Origin: Planctomycetota bacterium | GTDB taxonomy: Bacteria > Planctomycetota > Phycisphaerae > UBA1845 > PWPN01 | Direction of reading: 5' to 3' | Length of the DNA stretch: 64,000 nt | Assembly (NCBI GenBank): GCA_022711465.1 | Contig: JAKLEZ010000004.1 | Span: forward strand, 248,001 to 312,000 | Part shown: in pieces, positions 18,187 through 28,468 of the stretch | Position numbering within the stretch: position 1 is the stretch's first letter | Layout of the letters: each line of letters begins with the position of its first letter | Program-made: the position numbers and the translations under genes | Notes under the pieces: generated by a model | Told to the model about the DNA's origin: nothing | Database searches by the model: none | Seen by the model: only the letters and a program-made list of their open reading frames with translations

Positions 18187-20348
18187 GTGGTCCTCCTTGC
18201 GAACCACTGCTCCAGCAGCATCTCCACCGCCAGGAGGGCCAGCACCGCACCGAACAAATAGCGCCACACCTCCCGCCCATGCCGGCGACGACTCTGCAAG
18301 GTCGCGTATTCGTCAAGGGTAGCAGCCACATCCGCGCCGAGTGTGGCCCCGACGCCGGCCAGTTCACGCTCGTCCAGCATACGGAGGTCAGACTCTTCGC
18401 GCGGCGCGTTGACGGCGAAGTGCGTTGCCGCGATTCCCTCGCCTGAAAAGGTGTAGAGTCCGGGGTGCCAGGCCGGGCCAAAGACGGCCACGGCGCGAGG
18501 GCCATGCGCGGTGGCGGTGATGCTTTGACTGCCACCGTCCGGCAAGGTCACCTTCACCCTGGCACCCTCGCGTTCGGGTGGCAGCAAGAGGACCAGCTCG
18601 CCGCCCGACTCGACGTTGGTCGGCGGGTAAATGGTGGATGCAAGATAGGTGACGAGCTGCTGCGTGAGCGGGACGTATGCCGGGCGCATTGGCATGTTGC
18701 TCCAATCGGCATCGCAGGCCGTCGCGCAGAAGATGACCCGCCCCTCGCCCAGCCGCCGCTCGATCAGCAGAGGATCGCCGTTGGCCAGCCGGGCAAGCAC
18801 GGTCATGGAGTCACCCGCGGTCTTCAGGGCCCCGGCATCCTCCGGCGGCAACCACATCCAGACTTCCGCCCCGGCGATGGTGCCGTTCTCGGGGTTGTTG
18901 AACAGAACCATCGCCTCATGCTCGAAGTGATCCGCCGCGATGGAGGTCTGCATCTCGCGGTCGGTCCGACTGCCAGTCGGCGGCCGCAGCCGCAGTGGCA
19001 TGAGCCCGTCGCCGGCCTTTGCCAGGGCGGCATTGAACCACCCCACGTCGGTCTTCGAGCCGGAGAAGAACAGGAGTCCTCCTCCCAATCGTACGAACTC
19101 CTCGAGCAGGCTTGTCTGCTCGGCGGTCAGCGTGGCCACGTTCGCCAGCACCACGACGCGCGTGTCGGCCAGGGCCTTCTGATCGAGTTGACCAGGTTCC
19201 AGAACCCGGGCACGAACCAGGTCCGACAGCCGGCCGGATCCAGCGAAGGGCTGGAGGGCGATTTCGAGGTAGTCCGTCTCGCCGCCCAGGGGTTCAGGGC
19301 TGGGCTCGCCGTTGATCAGAAGCACCGGGATGCGGCTCCAGACCCGGAGGGACGCCAGCATCGAGTTGTCGGCCAGGATCGCATCCGGATCAACCGCGAC
19401 TTCGACGTAGTGTGATCCGGCCGTCTCGAACATCTGCGAGAACATGACCTGGGCCTGTTCACCGGATCCCACGGCAATCTCGGTGGTCTCGCTCTCGCGG
19501 CCGTCCACTTTGAGGTGAACGCGCAATCCGCTGCGGGCGCTCCGTCCGTCGTTGCGGACGGTCGCGGTGATACGGGTTCTCTGCCCCACTCCGATCGCCA
19601 GACGCGAGAAGCTCAAGGCGCCGACCGAGACGTTGTCCACCGGTTCGCCGCCGCAGCGCAGGAGGGTGACTTGAGGCTTGACCGGCATGGCCTGGAGACC
19701 CGCGGCGCAGCGTCGGAGCTCGGCGGTCTCGGCCTCGCCCCAGCTGACCCGCTGGAAGTCGCTGACCACCACCAGCTCGCGGTCGGCGTGACCCATCTCG
19801 CGGAACCGCCCCGCTGCAAACTCGATTGCAGCGGCAGGCCGTGCCCTGGCGAAGCCCTCGGGCGCGTCCGCCAGCCGCTTTCGCAGGCCTGCGAGGTCGG
19901 CGGTCGCCTTGGCGAAGACGGGATGTCCGCCTCCGGCCACGGGTACCACACCGGCGTCGGAGCCGCGCGGCAGGCCGGCCAGGATCGCGTCTGTCGCGCG
20001 CTTTGCCCTGGCCAGGTTCGACTGGTTCCCGCTGCCAGCCTCCATCGAGTAGCTGTTGTCCAGCACCACCACCGCGGAGCGCATGGCGTCGCCGGGCAGG
20101 GCCTCCCATCCGGTGAGCACCGGCCGGGCCATGAACAAGGCGATTGCGGCCGGGATCGCCATGCGGACCAGGAGCAGCAGGAGTTGCTCGATCCGTACTC
20201 TCCGGCGATTCGTTCTGACGACCGATTCGAGGAGGTGCATGGCCCCCCAGTGCACGACCCGGTATCGGCTGCGGTTGCGCAGATGGATGATCAGCGGGAT
20301 GAGGGCCGCTGCGGCCCCGAGAGCCATGATGGGAACGAGGAAGCTCAT
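18183..20348 (-). CDS. BatA-type membrane protein with VWA domain
   Basis: The protein has 721 residues. Residues 1-80 match the BatA (aerotolerance regulator) N-terminus: a first helix FLVPIMALGAAAALIPLIIHL, then NRSRYRVVHWGAMHLLES and a second helix. A VWA domain follows with the metal motif DNSYS at residues 97-101 and VVVSDF further on. Residues 280-600 are beta-rich with a glutamine-amidotransferase-like section (VVVLANVATLTAEQTSLLEEFVRLGGGLLFFSG). A C-terminal helix, YLFGAVLALLAVEMLLEQWF, returns to the membrane. I chose the ATG at 20346-20348 because it overlaps the DUF58 stop by 4 bases and begins exactly at the BatA-like region. Family members partner with MoxR ATPases; the exact process is unknown. 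Confidence 0.87.
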   Translation of the reverse strand: MSFLVPIMALGAAAALIPLIIHLRNRSRYRVVHWGAMHLLESVVRTNRRRVRIEQLLLLLVRMAIPAAIALFMARPVLTGWEALPGDAMRSAVVVLDNSYSMEAGSGNQSNLARAKRATDAILAGLPRGSDAGVVPVAGGGHPVFAKATADLAGLRKRLADAPEGFARARPAAAIEFAAGRFREMGHADRELVVVSDFQRVSWGEAETAELRRCAAGLQAMPVKPQVTLLRCGGEPVDNVSVGALSFSRLAIGVGQRTRITATVRNDGRSARSGLRVHLKVDGRESETTEIAVGSGEQAQVMFSQMFETAGSHYVEVAVDPDAILADNSMLASLRVWSRIPVLLINGEPSPEPLGGETDYLEIALQPFAGSGRLSDLVRARVLEPGQLDQKALADTRVVVLANVATLTAEQTSLLEEFVRLGGGLLFFSGSKTDVGWFNAALAKAGDGLMPLRLRPPTGSRTDREMQTSIAADHFEHEAMVLFNNPENGTIAGAEVWMWLPPEDAGALKTAGDSMTVLARLANGDPLLIERRLGEGRVIFCATACDADWSNMPMRPAYVPLTQQLVTYLASTIYPPTNVESGGELVLLLPPEREGARVKVTLPDGGSQSITATAHGPRAVAVFGPAWHPGLYTFSGEGIAATHFAVNAPREESDLRMLDERELAGVGATLGADVAATLDEYATLQSRRRHGREVWRYLFGAVLALLAVEMLLEQWFARRTT

Positions 20349-21268
20349 CCTCTCCTCTTCCTGAAGGCCAGGTACTCGGCGAGGGCCTCGGCGTAGGGCC
20401 GGTCGGTGGCGATCGGCAGCAGATCGATGGCGTGCCGCCGGCAGCCGCGGGTCAGCGTGTCCTGGTACTCCTCGAGCTTCTGGATGTATGCGGCCCGCAG
20501 CGTGGCGGGATCGACCGTGTGGTTCCGGCCGGCCGCCTCCAGGCACTCGAACCGCGTCCACCTGGTGAACGGGAACTCGAGTTCATCCCGATGCCACAGT
20601 TGCAGCACGATGACCTCGTGGCCCGCGTGACGCAGCTGGGCGATGGCTCGCAGGAACGCGTTGACCTCGTCGAAGCAGTCCGAGAGCAAGATGAGCAGGC
20701 CGCGGCGATGCAGTTTCGCGGAGATGTGGCGGAACACCTCGGCGAGCGAGGTTTCCCCTCCGGGTTGCTGGGCGCTCAGGGCATCGATCACCACCTGCAT
20801 GTGCCGCGGCGTCGACCGCGGCGGCACGTACTCGCGGACCGTGGTGTCGAAGAGCATGAGACCGACCGCGTCCTGCTGGGCGAGCAGCAGGTAGGTGAGG
20901 CAGGCTGCCAGCCGGATGGCGTAGTCGTACTTGGAGAGACCAACGGCGTCGCCGGTTTCCGCGGCGGATTCTCCTCCGTAGGCCATGGAACCGCTCGCAT
21001 CGACCATCAGCGTGGCCCGGAGATTGGTCTCCGCCTCGTACTCCTTGATGAAGTAGCGGTCGGACTTGCCGAAGATCCGCCAGTCGAGGTAACGCAGGTC
21101 GTCGCCGCGGACGTACGCCCGGTGCTGCTTGAACTCGACGCTGAGGCCCTTGTGCGGCGACTTGTGCAGGCCGGCGCAGAAGCCCTCGACCACCATGCGG
21201 GCCAGCAATTGGAGATCGGCGATCCGACGGAGGTCGTGAGGAGAAACCAGTTCGGTCGCACGGCTCAT
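20345..21268 (-). CDS. DUF58 domain protein
   Basis: The 307-residue cytoplasmic protein carries the DUF58 signature GDDLRYLDWRIFGKSDRYF followed by KEYEAETN. A VWA-like metal site DASGSM follows, then VGLMLFDT and LLILLSDCFDE. DUF58 proteins are encoded next to MoxR ATPases and membrane VWA proteins and are thought to link them. Here the gene starts 30 bases after the first MoxR gene and overlaps the BatA-type gene by 4 bases, which fits a single operon. Full length, no anomalies seen. Confidence 0.92.
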   Translation of the reverse strand: MSRATELVSPHDLRRIADLQLLARMVVEGFCAGLHKSPHKGLSVEFKQHRAYVRGDDLRYLDWRIFGKSDRYFIKEYEAETNLRATLMVDASGSMAYGGESAAETGDAVGLSKYDYAIRLAACLTYLLLAQQDAVGLMLFDTTVREYVPPRSTPRHMQVVIDALSAQQPGGETSLAEVFRHISAKLHRRGLLILLSDCFDEVNAFLRAIAQLRHAGHEVIVLQLWHRDELEFPFTRWTRFECLEAAGRNHTVDPATLRAAYIQKLEEYQDTLTRGCRRHAIDLLPIATDRPYAEALAEYLAFRKRRG

Positions 21269-21298
21269 GGTTCCACCGGCTCAAAGAAGCTGGCTCGG

Positions 21299-22330
<1,032 letters not shown>

Positions 22331-22454
22331 CACGGCGCCCTCCTGCCATCCACATTGAACACGAAAGAGAGAACGAAGGAGCCCGATGGGGAATGATCGT
22401 CGCCCCCCGGCCGGTGTGTCAAGGGCCTGGGGGCGTGAATCGACCCGAGCGGAG

Positions 22455-24086
22455 CTAGCGGGTGCGACGGCAGGCGAGGAGGACGAGGTCGTCGGATTGC
22501 CGGCAGCCCTCGCGGAAGGCCTCGACGCCGCTGACCGCGGCGTTGACGAGTGCGGGGGCGGTTCGCTGGTCGGCCTGTTCGAGTGCGGGCAGGAGGCCGG
22601 TTTCACCGAACAGGTTGCCGTTTGGGTCCATTGCCTCGGTGACTCCGTCGGTGTACATGACGAACGATTCGCCGGTTCTGATCTCAGGCGGGATGGTGTT
22701 CTCGTATTCCGGATCGTCGAAAGCTCCGAGCATGAAGCCGGGCCGGACGGTCATCATGGCGGGTGTACCGGTGGCGGGCACGACGGCCGGGGGCGGATGG
22801 CCGGCTGACGCGACCTGGATGGTGGGGCTGGTGCTCTCGAGCATGATCGCGAGGCAGGTGACGAAGGACGAGGACACCGGCCGGCGCCGCATGAGGCGAT
22901 TGAGGCGGGTGAGGAGTTCGGCGGGGGTGGTGCACCGATCGACGAGGGCGTGGATACCGGCGTGGGCGCTGCTTGCCAGGAGGGCGGCGGCGGCTCCCTT
23001 TCCGGAGACGTCGGCCACGACCAGCCACAGTCGTCCGTCCTCGGTGGGGATGGCGTCGTAGTAATCGCCGCCGACCTCGTGGCACATCTGATGCCGGCCG
23101 TGGATCTCCCACCCGTCGACCTCGGGCCAGTGTGATGGCATGATGGCTTCCTGGACGCGGCGGGCGCCGCTCAGTTCGGCCTCCATGCGTTGGCGGGCGA
23201 GTTCGGCCTGGTTGAGGCGGGCGTTTTCGACGGCGGTTCCGACCATAGCCCCGACGGCGGACGCGAAGTCGAGGTCCTGTTCCTTGTAGGGCCAGCCGCC
23301 CTTACGGCTGTCCACGTACATGAATCCGGTGACGGCCTGGTCGCGCATGAGGGGGACGCAGAGGGCGGAGTGGATGTTGCCGGACACGATGCTCTGGGCC
23401 ATCTGCAGGTTGGCGTCGGAATGGGTATCGGCGATGAGGATCGAGCGTTTGGCGTCGAGGGTCCTGCGGAGGATGGAGAGGCTGAGGGTCACCCCGACGC
23501 GCTGCATGGTGGCCGGTCGGACGAACAGCTGGTCTGGATGGTGTTCCGGGTCGCAGGTCAAACCAAAGACCACGACGCCAGCTTTTAGAGCTTCAGACAA
23601 CTCTGAAGAAGCAGCATCGATCAACCCGCCGACGTCGCGCTGGTTGAGCAGCCGCTTGCTGATCTTGTAGAGGGCTCCCAGGCGTCTGGCGTCGACCGTC
23701 GCCGCCTGGTTAGGGGCGCGTTCGATGGTGGTATCGGCCGCCCGGGTGAGGTCCGCGAGGGTGACTCCGGCGTCGAGTTCGCCGCGCCAGATCGAGGTTC
23801 CCGCGAGGAAGGTGAGGGTCATCTCTCCGACGCTGAGGACATCGCCGTCGGCGAGGCGATGGCGGGTGATCCGGTGTCCCTCGAGGAGGATTCCGTTCTT
23901 GCTCTGGAGATCCTCGACCCACCACTGGCCGCTCTGGTCGCGGAAGAACCGTCCGTGGCGGCGGGAGACGCCCTCGCCGCCCAGGACCAGGTCGCACTCT
24001 TCGGTTCTGCCGAAGAGGGCGGCATCGGCCTCGAGCCGAAACACGTTCTCGGCCCGGGATGGCTCCTTGATCCTCAGGGTTGGCAT
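22455..24086 (-). CDS. FHA-GAF-PP2C (SpoIIE/RsbU-type) protein phosphatase
   Basis: The protein has 543 residues and three domains. An N-terminal FHA domain (about 20-85) shows [19 protein letters not shown] and SKNGILLEG, the residues that bind phosphothreonine. A GAF domain (about 140-290) contains [19 protein letters not shown] and [22 protein letters not shown]-terminal PP2C/SpoIIE domain (about 320-540) has [37 protein letters not shown] and [10 protein letters not shown], with the metal-binding aspartates present. It should therefore dephosphorylate a serine or threonine target when a small ligand or a phosphopeptide is sensed. RsbU-like enzymes usually act on anti-sigma antagonists, but none is nearby. 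Its place between two MoxR genes points to regulation of that system. Confidence 0.93.
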   Translation of the reverse strand: MPTLRIKEPSRAENVFRLEADAALFGRTEECDLVLGGEGVSRRHGRFFRDQSGQWWVEDLQSKNGILLEGHRITRHRLADGDVLSVGEMTLTFLAGTSIWRGELDAGVTLADLTRAADTTIERAPNQAATVDARRLGALYKISKRLLNQRDVGGLIDAASSELSEALKAGVVVFGLTCDPEHHPDQLFVRPATMQRVGVTLSLSILRRTLDAKRSILIADTHSDANLQMAQSIVSGNIHSALCVPLMRDQAVTGFMYVDSRKGGWPYKEQDLDFASAVGAMVGTAVENARLNQAELARQRMEAELSGARRVQEAIMPSHWPEVDGWEIHGRHQMCHEVGGDYYDAIPTEDGRLWLVVADVSGKGAAAALLASSAHAGIHALVDRCTTPAELLTRLNRLMRRRPVSSSFVTCLAIMLESTSPTIQVASAGHPPPAVVPATGTPAMMTVRPGFMLGAFDDPEYENTIPPEIRTGESFVMYTDGVTEAMDPNGNLFGETGLLPALEQADQRTAPALVNAAVSGVEAFREGCRQSDDLVLLACRRTR

Positions 24087-24186
24087 GTCCTGGAGTTTAC
24101 GATTGTCCTTGGACGCATACAACCCCCGGGCTGGGTGACCTGGCTTTCTGCGGGCCGGTTGACCACCTCAGCTCGGCGGTTGCCTG

Positions 24187-25245
24187 TTACTCCTGCTCGA
24201 TCTCGATTTCGCTGAAATCCGCCGCCGGCGTGCTGTCGGCGTACTTGGGGATCACCGGTTCGGGCACGCTGTCGAGGAGTTGGCGGATGATTCCGACCGA
24301 GTCGACGCCCTCGGCCTGGGCGGCGAAGTTGCACGCCACGCGGTGGCGCATAACCGCGACGGCGAGGTCGCGGATATCGTCGATGCTGACGGTGTAGCGG
24401 CCGTCCATGGCGGCGATGGCCTTGGCGCCCCAGATCAAGCATTGTCCGGCCCGTGGTCCGGCGCCCCAGTCGACCATTCGGCGGATGAATTCCGGGGCGG
24501 TGGGGTCCTTGGGGCGGCTGGCCCGCACCAGGCGGGAGACGTAGTTGACGACGTACTCGCTGATGGGCACATTGGCGATGAGTTTCTGCATGTTGAGCAG
24601 TTGGCGGGCGTTGAGGATTTTGTCGAGTTCCTTGCGGCCGCCGCCGGTGGTGGCGTTGAGGATCTGTTCCTCTTCCTTCTCGCCGGGGTAGTCGACCCAG
24701 ATATTGAACATGAAGCGGTCGAGTTGGGCCTCAGGCAGCGGGTAGGTTCCCTCCTGCTCGATCGGGTTCTGGGTGGCGATGACGAAGAACGGGTCGGGCA
24801 GGCGGTAGGTTTCCTGGCCGACAGTGACCTCGCGTTCCTGCATAGACTGGAGGAGAGCGGCCTGAGTTTTTGGGGGGGTGCGGTTGATTTCGTCGGCGAG
24901 CACGATATTGGCGAAGACCGGTCCGCGTACGAAGCGGAATTCGCGCCGTCCGGTCGGCGTTTCGTCGATCACGTTTGTTCCGGTGATATCGGACGGCATG
25001 AGGTCGGGTGTGAACTGGATGCGTTTGAAGGTGAGGGTCATGATGTCGGCCAGGGTGGACACCATGAGGGTCTTGGCGAGGCCGGGCACGCCAACGAGGA
25101 GGCAGTGTCCGCGGGCCAAAATGGCCGCCAGGATCTGGTCGTAGACCCGCCGCTGTCCGATGATGACCTTTCCGATCTCGTCCTTGATGAGGGTGTAGCT
25201 CTTCTGGAAGCTCTGCATCAGAACGGCGTAGGTCTCCTTGGCCAT
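24187..25245 (-). CDS. MoxR-family AAA+ ATPase (copy 2)
   Basis: This 352-residue MoxR ATPase has Walker [10 protein letters not shown] at residues 51-59, Walker B IVLADEINR then [15 protein letters not shown], and sensor 1 [26 protein letters not shown]. It is clearly paralogous to the MoxR encoded at 21299-22330 but diverged, and it ends in an acidic tail (PAADFSEIEIEQE) that the other lacks. The start (MAKETYAVLM) is 13 bases after the zinc-ribbon membrane protein gene, so it appears co-transcribed with the duplicated pair upstream. Its partner is not obvious; those two membrane proteins are candidates. Confidence 0.95.
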   Translation of the reverse strand: MAKETYAVLMQSFQKSYTLIKDEIGKVIIGQRRVYDQILAAILARGHCLLVGVPGLAKTLMVSTLADIMTLTFKRIQFTPDLMPSDITGTNVIDETPTGRREFRFVRGPVFANIVLADEINRTPPKTQAALLQSMQEREVTVGQETYRLPDPFFVIATQNPIEQEGTYPLPEAQLDRFMFNIWVDYPGEKEEEQILNATTGGGRKELDKILNARQLLNMQKLIANVPISEYVVNYVSRLVRASRPKDPTAPEFIRRMVDWGAGPRAGQCLIWGAKAIAAMDGRYTVSIDDIRDLAVAVMRHRVACNFAAQAEGVDSVGIIRQLLDSVPEPVIPKYADSTPAADFSEIEIEQE

Positions 25246-25258
25246 GGGGTACTCCGCA

Positions 25259-26713
25259 TCAGACGTTCGCGTAGCGAGCCGCACGCAGGGCCCGGCACAA
25301 CCGCAGCCACCAGTATAACCAAGAACCGGCCGCCAGCAGTATCATGACCAAGGCGAACAGTTCGGCGGCGGTCAGGTCGACGCCCAGGAGCGTCACCCGG
25401 AAAAGCTGGTCGAGTACATCGCCCACGTTGCTGATGAAGACGAAGGTGGTCACCAGGATGATGAGGGTCAGAGGCCAGATGAAGGGGGAGGCGTAGTAGC
25501 ACACGGTGGCGGACACGCGGTAGTCGGTGATACCCAAGCGGAACTGGGCCCACAGGCAGGCGGCGAAGAGCATCATGGCCTGGGCGCCGAAGGGTACGGC
25601 GAATGCAATGACCAGAGAGGTCACGCCTTCGCCTCGTTCGTAGCCGAAGAAGGTTCGTGCAGAGATTGCATACCAGTTGACCCACTGCATCAGATTGGTC
25701 ACCACGAGCGAGCCCAGGACGATCAACAGGAAGGTTCCCCACCAGAAGTGTCGAGCGGTTGCGTGCCCCGCGTGGACCGGCAGACGTTCAAAGAAAGCCG
25801 GAGTGCGGAGGATGTGTCCCTGCAATCGGACGAGTTCGAGGAATCCTCGCGGGCTGAACTCGTGCCGTTCCCAGGCCGTCGGCTGCCGCCGGCCGCCGGG
25901 CAGTGAATCCTGGAGCAGCAGGCCGCACTCGGGGCACCTGCCTGCCGACGGCAAGCCGGTGATGCGGTACCCACACTGGTCGCAGAGTGGCTCGCGGGGC
26001 GCGAATGCCGGCCCGGTGGGGTCGCCCACGTACCGCTTTGCCCCGGCGATGAGCATGCGCAAAACCAGGAACGAGAAGACCAGGATCATGGCGCTGACCG
26101 CGGCGAGACAGAGGATCTCGGCCCCATCGAGCAAGCCCGGTTCCAGACCTGTCGGCTGGAGCAGGTGCACGGCCAGGCATCCGACTGATCCGGGCAGGAG
26201 CGCGGTGGTGGTCCAGTACACGTTTTTAAGGCTGCGTCTGAAGGCCGACAGGGCGCTGTCGCCGCCCGCGCACCACGGCATGGCCAGGATGGCGACAGCC
26301 ACCAGGGCGAGCTCGGCCATCGGCACGAGCAACACGGTCAGTAGCGGCGGCACCCAGTTCCAGCTGGTGGAGGTGGTACCCACGGCCAGCTCGATGACTG
26401 TCCGAGCCAGAGCCACGCGTATCCCGTGCAAGCCCGAGCTCTGCATGGCATTTGCGTAGTTGGTGAGCAGGATGTAGCCCACGATGCCGGCGGAAAAGAG
26501 GACGGAGACGGTGTGGGCGGCGAGGGCCGACTTCCAGGTGCCCACGGCCAGATGCGGTCCCAGCCGCCCGGGCATGAGCCAATAGCAGAGCAGTCCTTTC
26601 CAGAAGGGGATACGCCGAGCGCGTTCCGGTCGCGGGGCAGTGGCGGGCAGGAGGTGAGCCACCTGCTCGGTACGGATCGGGGCGGCGATCGATCCACGGA
26701 CAGCTTCAGCCAC
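25259..26713 (-). CDS. Multi-pass membrane protein with C4 zinc ribbon (copy B1)
   Basis: The 484-residue protein has about eight membrane helices and a central zinc ribbon, CDQCGYRITGLPSAGRCPECG, facing one side. It belongs to a group of membrane proteins common in Phycisphaerae-like genomes; no function is known to me. It is a paralog of the protein encoded at 28469-29926: both share ARRIPFWKGLL near the N-terminus, DYRVxxTVCYYASP in a late helix and RALRAxRYANV at the end. The start codon is GTG at 26711-26713 and shares one base with the stop of the upstream gene (TAGTG). It lies 13 bases before the second MoxR gene. Confidence 0.8.
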   Translation of the reverse strand: MAEAVRGSIAAPIRTEQVAHLLPATAPRPERARRIPFWKGLLCYWLMPGRLGPHLAVGTWKSALAAHTVSVLFSAGIVGYILLTNYANAMQSSGLHGIRVALARTVIELAVGTTSTSWNWVPPLLTVLLVPMAELALVAVAILAMPWCAGGDSALSAFRRSLKNVYWTTTALLPGSVGCLAVHLLQPTGLEPGLLDGAEILCLAAVSAMILVFSFLVLRMLIAGAKRYVGDPTGPAFAPREPLCDQCGYRITGLPSAGRCPECGLLLQDSLPGGRRQPTAWERHEFSPRGFLELVRLQGHILRTPAFFERLPVHAGHATARHFWWGTFLLIVLGSLVVTNLMQWVNWYAISARTFFGYERGEGVTSLVIAFAVPFGAQAMMLFAACLWAQFRLGITDYRVSATVCYYASPFIWPLTLIILVTTFVFISNVGDVLDQLFRVTLLGVDLTAAELFALVMILLAAGSWLYWWLRLCRALRAARYANV

Positions 26714-28266
26714 TACCCGGTCTCCTTCTCTCGAACGACGCGGCTGTAGACAAGATCCACATTACCATCGATCGCTTCGGGATTGCCGGTGTTTATGCTC
26801 TTTCCCCCGTCATCCACGCCGTCGGGGCCGACGCTGTAGAGGACGTAGCCATTCCCTTCACGGCGATATCTCAGGACGCCGCCGTCGCCGTAGTCGACAG
26901 GCAGTCGCGGGAGGAATTCGGATACCAGTTGGGTGAGGCTGTCAGGGTAGCGGGCGTGTTTGCCCCGATACGCGGCCAGGCCGAGCATGGTCGTGCTCGC
27001 CTCAACGTATGTTGCCCCGGCGTAGCACCGGAGCATCGCCGTGCTATTCCGGGCATAGGGCCTGAAGACCTCGCCGTCCAGGACACCCGCGAGCGAGTCC
27101 TGGGCCTCTTGGTCCCTCTCTGCGAACCACGCCCGCATGTTGTTCCTTGTCGCGGCGACTGCCCAATACCGCTCCACATTACGGCAAGCCGTTTCATAGT
27201 CGTGAAACAACGGGGATGCCACATTCCATAATCGGGACGCTGAACCGGCGGTTCTCCCCCACTGTCCGATCCGGGCCATATTCGCGAGCGAACTGACGTC
27301 AACCCAGTTGCCCCCATCCCGCACGAAGCAGTACTCCAACTGGCATCGCTCCCAGATGCGAGCGGCATCGACCATCTTGGGCAATCCCACCACGTCTCCG
27401 CGAATCGCATCGATCTGTCGGGCGAGCGTGGCGGTATCGGCGAGGACGCACCCTTCCCGGGCGACCAAGCCCATTTCCCGGGCAACCAGTCCGTCGATGG
27501 CCGCGGCGGTGAGTCCAGGCAGGAGGCAGTGGGACCTGCGCACCTGTCGGGCGAGTCTCAGGGTCATGAGCCAGTCATCGGTCGCGGCTTGGCTATCCTG
27601 GTTGTGCTCTCGGGCCCAGCGGGCGTGGGCCATGAGACACGTTGCCCATTCGCGGTAGGACCTCAGTGAGCTGGGGCTGGTTCCGGGCAGCATGCTGACG
27701 GTGTCGTCCCACCACCCGGCCTGGAGAGCTTCTCGCATGGACTCGCGGCTGGTCTTGAAAGCCGCGGACTGGAAGAGCTGGTCGGCAGCCCTGATTACCG
27801 GGCGTGTCGGATCCCACGGGCCTTCAAGGACGGAGCTCATGTTCGGTGGATTGGGGTTGGCCGCAAGGAAGCCTGTTCCCGGCGGGAGCAGCGCGGCAGA
27901 GGTACTGGGTGTGACGGATGGCCCAGACAGTACAACCTGACGAACTACTCGACGCGGCAGTAGCCCCGCAGAGGCATCGGCTCCGACGGACGGCTGGCTG
28001 GCTGGGGGACAGGCCAATTGCGGGGGGTTGGCCAGGATCCTGTGTGCCTGGGCCCAAGGGAACGCCCCCGGGCCGGGCGGATCCAATGCCTGCAGTTGGG
28101 CCTGCCAGTAGTCCGGCCTGGGCGTCGGCCGGAGTGTGATCCGCAGATAGGCGAACCGTCCGAACCAGGCAAGGAGGGTCAGGATGACGACCAGAAGGGC
28201 CAGCCAGCCTTTTCGCCTCCCGCGAGAAAGACGGAAAGCTCTCTGGATATCGTGGCGCTGGTTCAT
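26713..28266 (-). CDS. Membrane-anchored hypothetical protein (copy A1)
   Basis: The 517-residue protein has one N-terminal helix (GWLALLVVILTLLAWFGRFAYL) followed by a long soluble, probably extracytoplasmic domain. I recognise no named domain. It is a paralog of the protein encoded at 29914-31434: both have RITLRPTPR after the helix, the block WAREHxxDxxxxxxDWL and a shared C-terminal section GVLRYRxxGxxYxLYSxGPDGxDDxG. That last section resembles the C-terminal part of secreted planctomycete proteins that read type II secretion-like repeats. The stop shares a base with the GTG start of the zinc-ribbon gene, so the two are translated together. Confidence 0.75.
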   Translation of the reverse strand: MNQRHDIQRAFRLSRGRRKGWLALLVVILTLLAWFGRFAYLRITLRPTPRPDYWQAQLQALDPPGPGAFPWAQAHRILANPPQLACPPASQPSVGADASAGLLPRRVVRQVVLSGPSVTPSTSAALLPPGTGFLAANPNPPNMSSVLEGPWDPTRPVIRAADQLFQSAAFKTSRESMREALQAGWWDDTVSMLPGTSPSSLRSYREWATCLMAHARWAREHNQDSQAATDDWLMTLRLARQVRRSHCLLPGLTAAAIDGLVAREMGLVAREGCVLADTATLARQIDAIRGDVVGLPKMVDAARIWERCQLEYCFVRDGGNWVDVSSLANMARIGQWGRTAGSASRLWNVASPLFHDYETACRNVERYWAVAATRNNMRAWFAERDQEAQDSLAGVLDGEVFRPYARNSTAMLRCYAGATYVEASTTMLGLAAYRGKHARYPDSLTQLVSEFLPRLPVDYGDGGVLRYRREGNGYVLYSVGPDGVDDGGKSINTGNPEAIDGNVDLVYSRVVREKETG

Positions 28267-28468
28267 GGCTGCTGAGCATCTCCCACCGACAGCCGACCAA
28301 CGGATTGCTGCCCGCTGGTCACCGGCATTGTACCGAACCAGGGACCTGCATCTCTACTCGCGGGGCGGTGACCGGCTCTGAGCCGCCCGGGCCCCGCTGC
28401 CGGGGGATGGCCTGGGCGGCCTCGGCGCGCAGCCCGACTACCCCTTATTGCCCTTCGCGAGCCAGAGC